Under the pieces are notes generated by a model. It was not told where the DNA came from. It saw only the letters and a list, made by a program, of their open reading frames with translations, and searched no databases. A program made the translations under genes and the position numbers. Shown here one piece after another: positions 15,429 through 20,168 of a stretch of 20,168 nucleotides of DNA (positions within the stretch are counted from its first letter, which is position 1; every line of letters begins with the position of its first letter). Origin of the DNA: JAXLYX01 sp046351215. Lineage in GTDB: Bacteria; Myxococcota_A; Polyangia; Polyangiales; Houyiibacteriaceae. The stretch is from NCBI GenBank assembly GCA_046351215.1, contig JAXLYX010000043.1:1-20168 (forward strand), given 5' to 3'.

Positions 15429-16478
15429 TCAGCCCCCGTGCAGGGCCCGGCCGAGCGCCGCGGCCGCCTCGCGCACGGCGCGCATGCCGGCCTCGATCAT
15501 CCCCATGTTCGCGAAGCCGTGGATCAGGCCCGCTTCGCAGACGTCCTCCACCGGCACACCGGCTTTCGCCATGCGCTCCGCGTAGGCCCGGCCCTCGTCG
15601 CGCAGCGGATCGAAACCGGCCGTGACGATGCGCGCGGGCGGGAGGTTCGAGAGATCCGGACGACGCAGCGGCGAGGCCCGGAAGTCGTGCTCCTTGCCCT
15701 TCGGGACGTACTGGGAGACGAACCACTCGACCGTCGGGGTGTCGAGGTAGAACCCCTTGTGGAAGAGCTGCTTCGACGGCAGCGACGAGAGGGTATCCGT
15801 CCCCGGGTAGAAGAGGAGCTGATAGCGGGGGCGCGGGCCCCCGGCGTCGCGGGCCAGCTGGGCCGTCACGGTCGCGAGACAGCCGCCGGCGCTGTCGCCC
15901 GCGACGGCGACGCGCGCGGGATCGATCCCGAGCTCGCCCGCGTTCTCCACCGTCCAGCGGAAGGCGGCGAAGCAGTCCTCCACCGCGGCCGGGAAGACGT
16001 GCTCGGGGGCGAGGCGGTAGTCGACGTTCACGACGATCGCATCCGCCTGGCGAGCGAGTCGGTGACACAGCGCATCGGCGGTCTCGGGGCTGCCGAGCAC
16101 GTACCCGCCGCCGTGGTAGTACACGACGGCGGGCATCGGGGCCGCCGAGATGCGCGGATAGAGCACGCGCACGCGGATCGGTCCCTGAGCTCCCTGGAAG
16201 ACGCGATCGACGAGGCGCGGCAACGGAGCCCCCGGCGCGTCCGCGGCGATGGCCAGCCGCGCGAAATCGCGTCGCGCGGCCTCGACCGGCTTCATGTAGA
16301 CGGGGACGCGGCCGATCGTCTCCATGGCCCGACAGACGAGCTGGGCCTGGGGATCGAGGGTCTGTCCGTCGATCACGATCGGCTTGCCGACGAGGGCGCG
16401 GAGGGCCTTCGGCGGAAGGTGGCGCGGCAGCCGGAAGAGGGCCCGCAACGCGTCTTCGGGGGCGGTCGTGGTCTCCAT
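15429..16478 (-). CDS. Alpha/beta-hydrolase esterase/lipase of the hormone-sensitive-lipase family
   Basis: A 349-residue hydrolase. The oxyanion motif YYHGGGYVLGS (HGGG at 122-125), nucleophile S196 in AGDSAGG, D290 in GFDPLRDEG and H320 in LIHGFANM form a complete bacterial HSL-type (family IV) active site. DYRLAPEHVFPAAVED is also diagnostic. An N-terminal cap of about 85 residues (including VPVYMKPVEAARRDF) precedes the core. Such enzymes cleave short to medium chain esters in the cytoplasm; the substrate is unknown. There is no signal peptide. The ATG at 16478 gives a normal length, but the ribosome binding site is weak. It is the first gene of the seven-gene minus-strand array, the helicase following after 2 nt, and is divergent from the glycosyltransferase gene. 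Confidence 0.92.
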   Translation of the reverse strand: METTTAPEDALRALFRLPRHLPPKALRALVGKPIVIDGQTLDPQAQLVCRAMETIGRVPVYMKPVEAARRDFARLAIAADAPGAPLPRLVDRVFQGAQGPIRVRVLYPRISAAPMPAVVYYHGGGYVLGSPETADALCHRLARQADAIVVNVDYRLAPEHVFPAAVEDCFAAFRWTVENAGELGIDPARVAVAGDSAGGCLATVTAQLARDAGGPRPRYQLLFYPGTDTLSSLPSKQLFHKGFYLDTPTVEWFVSQYVPKGKEHDFRASPLRRPDLSNLPPARIVTAGFDPLRDEGRAYAERMAKAGVPVEDVCEAGLIHGFANMGMIEAGMRAVREAAAALGRALHGG

Positions 16479-16510
16479 CTCGCGTACGTACCACGCCTCG
16501 GGGCGTCGCG

Positions 16511-16538
16511 TTGACGCGCGGAACCCCACTGCTAGGTT
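16511..16538 (+). promoter_or_regulatory. Candidate sigma70 promoter of the glycosyltransferase gene
   Basis: TTGACG (16511-16516) and TAGGTT (16533-16538) are separated by 16 nt in the 118-bp gap between divergent genes. The -35 box matches the consensus at 5 of 6 positions. Transcription would start near 16545, giving a leader of about 50 nt before the GTG at 16597. Confidence 0.5.
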
Positions 16539-16596
16539 CCCACCCTGTATTGAAAGGTGGCCCGAGTGGCCCTCTCGTCGCGGCGAGAACCTTCCC

Positions 16597-17721
16597 GTGC
16601 GAATCGTCGTCCTCCGCCCCCCGAACGAGCTCGATGACGACCGCGACGTCGAGACGCGACGCCTCGCGGCGCTGGCGGAGCTCGGCCACGAGGTGGTGGT
16701 GGTCGCCCCGCCCGTCCGACGCCTGTCCGCGGCGCGGGTCGTGATGGATCTCTCGCTCGGCCGAGGCCTTCCGCCGAAGCCGACGGTCGATCCGTTCGCG
16801 GGGACGCGCGTGCGCTTCCAGCCGCTCGACGGGGACCGTCTCCCGCGCGAGGACGAAATCCCGGATGCCGACGTCCTCCTCGTCACGGCGGCCGAGCTCG
16901 TGCCCTTCGCCTTCGAGCTCCCCTTCTCGAAGGGCGCGAAGGTGCACCTGGTGACGTCCCACGAACAGGCGGCGGGCGACGCATCCGCCGCCGAGCGCGC
17001 GAGGCTCGAGGCCTGCTACCGGCTCCCCGTCCACCACGTGGCGACGACGAACGCGCTCGGCCGGATCCTCCGCGAGCGGTACGGAGACTCGGCCGTAGCG
17101 GTCGTGGGAACCGGCATCGAGCCGGTCTTCGCGTCCATCGAGCGCGCCCCGCGCGCCTCGAAGCCCCGGGTCGCGTTCTCCCTCGGAGCCGGCACGCACG
17201 AGGTGCTCCGCCTCCTCGCTCGCCAGCTCGAGAACAGCCTCGAGCCCCTGCCGCCGTTCGAGCTCGAGGCCTTCGGCCACGGCCCGAGGCCACGCATCCC
17301 CGGGCTCCCGCCCCTCGTGCGCTACACCCGAGGCCCCTCCACCGAGCGCCGCGCCGAGCTGCTCGCCCACCTCGACGTGCTCGTCGCCACGCGCGCGGAC
17401 GATGGCTTCGACGTGGCCGCGGCCGAGGCGATGTCGACAGGCGTCGTCGTCGTGGGCGAGGCGAGCGGAGCCCTGCCCGAGCTCGCCGAGGGCGGCGCCG
17501 CCCTCGTTTCCCCCATGAGCGCGTTCGGCCTCGCCCAGACCCTGCGGCAGGCGCTCACCCTCGACGATCCGACGCGCCGTTCGATGGCCGCGCGCGCTCG
17601 CGCGAAGATCGCCTCGCTCACGTGGGAACGGGCCGCGGACGAGCTCCACGGCGCCCTCTCGCGCGTCGTCGCCCTCGAGAAGGGCCGGAGGTCGCGCTAC
17701 GGCCTCGCAGGCACCCGCTGA
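16597..17721 (+). CDS. Glycosyltransferase, GT-B fold (GT4-like)
   Basis: A 374-residue cytoplasmic protein with two Rossmann-like halves. The N-terminal half starts RIVVLRPPNELDDDRDVETRRLAALAELGHEVVVVAPP, typical of a GT-B acceptor domain. The C-terminal half contains DVLVATRADDGFDVAAAEAMSTGVVVVGEASGALPELAEGGAALVSP, matching the GT4 donor-binding signature ExFGxxxxEAMxxGxPVV. The first Glu of EX7E reads Asp here (DDGFDVAAAEA), a possible substitution at a catalytic or donor-binding position. Donor and acceptor are unknown; glycans of the envelope are likely. The start is the GTG at 16597, the first start before the conserved strand; the ribosome binding site is poor (GGCGAG about 10 nt upstream). 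It stands alone on its strand and converges on the thioesterase gene with only 9 nt between them. Confidence 0.8.
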   Translation: MRIVVLRPPNELDDDRDVETRRLAALAELGHEVVVVAPPVRRLSAARVVMDLSLGRGLPPKPTVDPFAGTRVRFQPLDGDRLPREDEIPDADVLLVTAAELVPFAFELPFSKGAKVHLVTSHEQAAGDASAAERARLEACYRLPVHHVATTNALGRILRERYGDSAVAVVGTGIEPVFASIERAPRASKPRVAFSLGAGTHEVLRLLARQLENSLEPLPPFELEAFGHGPRPRIPGLPPLVRYTRGPSTERRAELLAHLDVLVATRADDGFDVAAAEAMSTGVVVVGEASGALPELAEGGAALVSPMSAFGLAQTLRQALTLDDPTRRSMAARARAKIASLTWERAADELHGALSRVVALEKGRRSRYGLAGTR

Positions 17722-17730
17722 GCGCGCGCT

Positions 17731-18537
17731 TCAGGAGAAGGCTTCGAAGAGCGAGTCGTCCGCCCCGTCGACCAGGCGTCGGACGGTGATCGCGTCGGCC
17801 GATCGAGGCTCGCGCTCGGTCCCGATCCGGTGCGAGAACACCACGGCTCCCCGAGCCGTGCGTCCCTCCACCCGCGTGGTCACCGTCACGAGCTCGTCGG
17901 CGACGATCGCGGCCCGGTAGGAGACCGACTCGGCGACCGGCGCGACGAGCACGGGATCGAGGCCGACGGATGCGAGACGCTGGGCGATCGCCTCCTCGCA
18001 GAAGTCCACGTACTGCGGATGGTTCACGTGGCCGAGGGGATCCATCCAGGTGTGGAACGTCCGGAAGCGGAGCTCGTGCGTGCTCCCGAGCCCGCGCCCG
18101 TCGTGGGTGGGCAGCGACACGGAGTCGTTCGTCTCGACGAGCCCCAGCTCGTCGACCATGCCGAGAGGCATCCGGCTCGGTCCGCGCTCGAGGTCGAGGT
18201 GCGCCCATTCCTGCGTGCCCGAGACGAAGGGCCCGCGATCGCTCGAGAGACGAACCTCGCGCGTGCAGAACGTCTCGCGCCGGACGCGGCTCACCCAGCT
18301 CTCGCCCACGAGGGCTTCCTCGAAGTCCGCCTCGCGATGATGGACGACCGTCATCGAGCGCATCACGAACGCGGACTTCGCGTCCCGGAAACGCCGTGGC
18401 GTCCAGCCGGAGAGCGTGGCCGCCGTGACGGCCACGTCCTGGAACGCCCTCCAGACGTCGCCCGCTCGCGCCGCGTCGCGCGGAGAGAAGGCCGCTCGCG
18501 AGAGCGCGTACGGGAACGCGTGGCGGACCTCCCTCAC
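17731..18537 (-). CDS. Double-hotdog acyl-CoA/acyl-ACP thioesterase-like protein
   Basis: A 268-residue protein built from two hotdog repeats. The first (about 1-125) has an AFQDVAVTAATLSGW helix and VVHHREADFEEALVGESWVSRV strands. The second (about 155-260) contains FHTWMDPLGHVNHPQYVDFCEEA (D166, N172), the 4HBT signature DxxGHVNNxxY followed by its helix, then VSYRAAIVADELVTVTTRVEGRTARGAVVFSH. This layout is that of acyl-ACP thioesterases (FatA/FatB-like) and acyl-CoA thioester hydrolases, which release free fatty acids from thioesters. The catalytic Asp/Asn can be seen in repeat 2 only. The acyl chain is unknown. The GTG start at 18537 overlaps the rhodanese stop by 4 nt (GTGA), so both are probably made together; why a sulfurtransferase and thioesterase should be linked is not clear. 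Confidence 0.8.
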   Translation of the reverse strand: MREVRHAFPYALSRAAFSPRDAARAGDVWRAFQDVAVTAATLSGWTPRRFRDAKSAFVMRSMTVVHHREADFEEALVGESWVSRVRRETFCTREVRLSSDRGPFVSGTQEWAHLDLERGPSRMPLGMVDELGLVETNDSVSLPTHDGRGLGSTHELRFRTFHTWMDPLGHVNHPQYVDFCEEAIAQRLASVGLDPVLVAPVAESVSYRAAIVADELVTVTTRVEGRTARGAVVFSHRIGTEREPRSADAITVRRLVDGADDSLFEAFS

Positions 18538-19394
18538 GACTCGCCCTCGCGCGGCGACGGACCCTTCGCGCGCGGGAGGTCCCGCCGGCACCACTCGCTC
18601 CACGAACCGACGTAGAGGCTGGGGATCCCGAGCCCTGCGTGCTCCATGGCGAGGATGGCGTGGCACGCCGTCACGCCGCTCCCGCAGTGCACGGCGATCG
18701 CCTCCGTCGGTCGATCGCCGACGACGGCCCGGACCTGCGCCGCGATCTCCTCGGGCGCCCGGAAACGACCGTCCGCCCCGAGGTGATCCATGTGGAAGAG
18801 GTTCCGCGCACCGGGGATGTGACCGGCGATCGGATCGATGGGCTCGACCTCGCCCCGGTAGCGGCCGGGTGCGCGTACGTCGACGAGCACCCTCCGGGGA
18901 TCCCGCGTCCATGCATCGATCGCCTCGATCGGAAGGACGGGGAGCTGCCACGAGGTGGCCTCGAGAGGCGTGACGGGGCGGGGCGTCGGGAGCTCGTTGG
19001 TCGTCGGCACGCCGGCGGCCACCGCGGCGGCGAGACCGCCGTCGAGGACGCGGACGCGACGATGGCCGAGCGCCCGGATCATCCACCAGGCGCGGGCCGC
19101 GGCGTTCGCCCCGCCTTGCGTGTCGTAGACGACGACGTCGCTCTCGGCGCCGACTCCCATCCCGGCGAGCCGTCGGGCGAAGGCCGAAGGTTCCGGAAGG
19201 GGATGCCGACCGCCCTCGGACGCATCGGGATGGGGACCGGCGAGCTCGGTCTCGAGGTCGAGGAAACGGGCGCCCGGGAGGTGCGCCGCTTCGTAGGAGG
19301 CCCGCGCATCGGCACCGGTCCGCGCATCGAGGAGGACGAGGATTCCGAGCCGCTCGCGGAGCTCGGTCGGGCTGCAGAGGGGGCTGTCGGTCAC
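18534..19394 (-). CDS. Two-domain rhodanese, 3-mercaptopyruvate/thiosulfate sulfurtransferase
   Basis: A 286-residue tandem rhodanese. The inactive N-terminal domain (about 5-130) has LLDAR, YEAAHLPGARFLDLE and VVVYDTQGGANAAARAWWMIRALGH followed by VLDGG. The catalytic C-terminal domain (about 155-275) has VLVDVRAPGRYRGE, IAGHIPGARNL and the active-site loop CGSGVTA with nucleophile C237. CG(S/G)GVT is the loop usual for 3-mercaptopyruvate sulfurtransferases, while thiosulfate enzymes more often have CRKGVT, so the former is favoured. It transfers sulfane sulfur to cyanide, thiols or proteins. R180 and R183-equivalents were not assessed. The GTG at 19394 is chosen because it gives a full N-terminal domain. 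TAGGGT lies exactly 6 nt upstream and there is no ribosome binding site, so the mRNA may be leaderless. Confidence 0.92.
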   Translation of the reverse strand: MTDSPLCSPTELRERLGILVLLDARTGADARASYEAAHLPGARFLDLETELAGPHPDASEGGRHPLPEPSAFARRLAGMGVGAESDVVVYDTQGGANAAARAWWMIRALGHRRVRVLDGGLAAAVAAGVPTTNELPTPRPVTPLEATSWQLPVLPIEAIDAWTRDPRRVLVDVRAPGRYRGEVEPIDPIAGHIPGARNLFHMDHLGADGRFRAPEEIAAQVRAVVGDRPTEAIAVHCGSGVTACHAILAMEHAGLGIPSLYVGSWSEWCRRDLPRAKGPSPREGES

Positions 19395-19406
19395 GCGCGC
19401 ACCCTA
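19395..19406 (-). promoter_or_regulatory. -10-like hexamer placed for a leaderless rhodanese transcript
   Basis: On the minus strand TAGGGT (19406-19401) is followed by GCGCGC and then the GTG start at 19394. Spacing is exactly 6 nt, as at the VOC and ferredoxin genes. No convincing -35 box was found. Confidence 0.35.
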
Positions 19407-19448
19407 CCACGCGCCCCACGGAGCCGCGCGCCCCATAGTGTCGAGTGC

Positions 19449-19468
19449 CACTTGACACTTAACAAGTG
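19449..19468. promoter_or_regulatory. Dyad operator candidate over the ferredoxin promoter
   Basis: CACTTG (19449-19454) and CAAGTG (19463-19468) are perfect inverted repeats with an 8-nt spacer. They overlap the -35 box TTGACA. AGTGCC also recurs directly at 19444-19449 and 19465-19470, 21 bp apart, or two helical turns. A regulator bound here would control the ferredoxin gene and possibly the divergent rhodanese gene. The MerR-type protein encoded two genes along is the obvious candidate. Confidence 0.4.
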
Positions 19469-19481
19469 CCTCCCCTATCGT
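19452..19481 (+). promoter_or_regulatory. Promoter of the ferredoxin-MerR unit, probably leaderless
   Basis: A perfect -35 box TTGACA (19452-19457) and TATCGT (19476-19481) are separated by 18 nt. The -10 box ends 6 nt before the ATG at 19488, so transcription probably starts on or next to the ATG and no Shine-Dalgarno sequence is present. This is the clearest promoter of the window. Confidence 0.6.
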
Positions 19482-19487
19482 GACGTC

Positions 19488-20042
19488 ATGGTTTCGACCG
19501 ACCCCACTCCGAAGACCCCCCTCGCCTCCCTTCTCGCCTTCGCGGAGCGCCGCGCCCCGCGCGGAAAGGCCCGTGCGTTCCTCGAGCAGGCGCGCCGCGA
19601 CGTCGCCGTCCTCGAGTCGGCCCTCCTGCTCGGCGAGCGTCCTTCCCCCCTGATCCCGCGCCGCGCGAAGCCCGATGCCGCGGCGTCGTCGTCCCCCGTC
19701 GCCGTCGCCAAGGCCGCCGCGCCCGAGACGACGGGGCCCGCGTCCCCGGCGGTGGAGACCACCTTCGCGATCCGCTTCGAGGACCGGGGCGTGACCACGC
19801 CCGTCGTCGTCACGGAGGGTCAGACCATGCTCGAAGCCGTCCTGAACGCCGGGGTAGACCTCCCGTTCAGCTGCACCCTCGGCGGCTGCGGGACGTGCAA
19901 GGTCCGGCTCCTCGAAGGCGAGATCGAGGTCGACGAGCCGAACTGCCTGATGCCCGAGGAGCTCGAGGCCGGATGGCGTCTCTCGTGCGTCGGTCGCCCG
20001 AAGTCGGACTGCCACGTCCGCATCGAGCGGGAGCCGGCGTGA
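19488..20042 (+). CDS. 2Fe-2S plant-type ferredoxin-domain protein
   Basis: A 184-residue protein. Residues 1-55 are a charged helical region (LLAFAERRAPRGKARAFLEQARRD, then VAVLESALLLGE), 60-90 an Ala/Pro-rich linker, and 91-180 a beta-grasp ferredoxin domain. Cluster ligands C129, C134, C137 and C167 follow the plant-type CX4CX2CXnC pattern in PFSCTLGGCGTCKVRLLEGEIE and WRLSCVGRP. The domain resembles those of PaaE/Hmp-like reductases, which pass electrons to oxygenases, but no flavin or NAD domain is fused. It may donate electrons to a monooxygenase, desaturase or P450 outside the window. The function of the N-terminal region is unknown. The ATG at 19488 lies 6 nt after the -10 box. Its stop overlaps the start of the MerR-type gene. 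Confidence 0.85.
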   Translation: MVSTDPTPKTPLASLLAFAERRAPRGKARAFLEQARRDVAVLESALLLGERPSPLIPRRAKPDAAASSSPVAVAKAAAPETTGPASPAVETTFAIRFEDRGVTTPVVVTEGQTMLEAVLNAGVDLPFSCTLGGCGTCKVRLLEGEIEVDEPNCLMPEELEAGWRLSCVGRPKSDCHVRIEREPA

Positions 20043-20168
20043 GCGCTCCGCCCACGGCCGGCGGGAAGGGTCCCTTCCGCTACAAGATGAAGCAGCTCGT
20101 CGAGGCGACGGGCCTGCCGCGTCAGGCGATCCACTTCTACATCCAGGAGGGTCTGCTCCCGCCGGGAA
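20039..20168 (+). CDS. MerR-type transcriptional regulator, N-terminal fragment
   Basis: The first 43 codons are present and the gene continues past the right edge. After a short Gly/Pro leader, FRYKMKQLVEATGLPRQAIHFYIQEGLLPPG is a MerR-type winged helix-turn-helix start: M-K-x-L-V-x-x-T-G forms the first helices, and the (R/H)xY-x-x-x-GLLPP segment begins the wing. Effector and C-terminal domain are not visible. Some regulators join such a domain to a TetR-like core, so the class beyond the DNA-binding part is open. The GTG at 20039 overlaps the ferredoxin stop by 4 nt (GTGA), so the two proteins are probably made together. It may repress or activate its own promoter through the dyad at 19449-19468. 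Confidence 0.8.
   Translation, partial: MSAPPTAGGKGPFRYKMKQLVEATGLPRQAIHFYIQEGLLPPG

Noticed and set aside
13459..17649. A 1396-codon open frame on the minus strand spanning helicase, esterase and glycosyltransferase regions
   Set aside because: Only the last 655 codons match a family (helicase). The rest is the shadow of the esterase and glycosyltransferase genes, whose conserved motifs lie in other frames; the openness reflects GC-rich third positions.

Overview
The window is very GC-rich chromosomal DNA (roughly 70 % by eye) with strong G/C bias at third codon positions, frequent GTG starts and tightly packed genes. The gene mix suggests an environmental high-GC Gram-negative bacterium: an outer-membrane porin of the OmpL-like BBP2 type, a secreted S1C protease with a carboxypeptidase-regulatory-like domain, a 2Fe-2S protein coupled to a MerR-type regulator, BtpA, a sirtuin and acyltransferase-3. 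A myxobacterium-like member of Myxococcota (Polyangia/Sandaracinaceae type) is my best guess, but this is inference. I see no tRNA, rRNA, CRISPR, insertion sequence, phage gene or other sign of recent transfer. The window looks like ordinary backbone with several poorly characterised proteins.

Layout. 1-179 (-): start of a probable TcdA/ThiF-type gene. 348-1304 (+): acyltransferase-3 membrane protein. 1329-3840 (-): adenosine deaminase, TatD nuclease and a multi-pass membrane protein, in that order of transcription. 3904-5738 (+): VOC-fold protein and amidase-signature hydrolase. 5757-8241 (-): secreted trypsin-like protease followed by a DHH-type phosphoesterase with an unusual motif order. 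8475-9839 (+): OmpL-like porin with a strong hairpin after it. 9920-16478 (-): seven packed genes (HSL-type esterase, Upf1-like helicase, YhbY, sirtuin, small beta-rich protein, unknown 382-aa protein, BtpA). 16597-17721 (+): glycosyltransferase. 17731-19394 (-): rhodanese and double-hotdog thioesterase. 19488-20168 (+): 2Fe-2S ferredoxin-domain protein and the start of a MerR-type regulator.

How genes may work together. Several pairs are linked by 4-nt start/stop overlaps (ADA-TatD, unknown-BtpA, YhbY-sirtuin, rhodanese-thioesterase, ferredoxin-MerR), which suggests coordinated expression. The ADA/TatD unit fits nucleoside and nucleic-acid turnover, and YhbY and the helicase fit RNA or ribosome metabolism. 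The ferredoxin-MerR pair looks like an autoregulated redox module, because a dyad overlaps its -35 box.

The items I consider most worth checking are: (1) a DHH phosphoesterase whose motifs appear in circularly permuted order; (2) TANNNT -10-like hexamers exactly 6 nt before three start codons, which suggests leaderless transcripts; (3) the ferredoxin/MerR promoter-operator; (4) the unknown 382-aa protein translationally coupled to BtpA.
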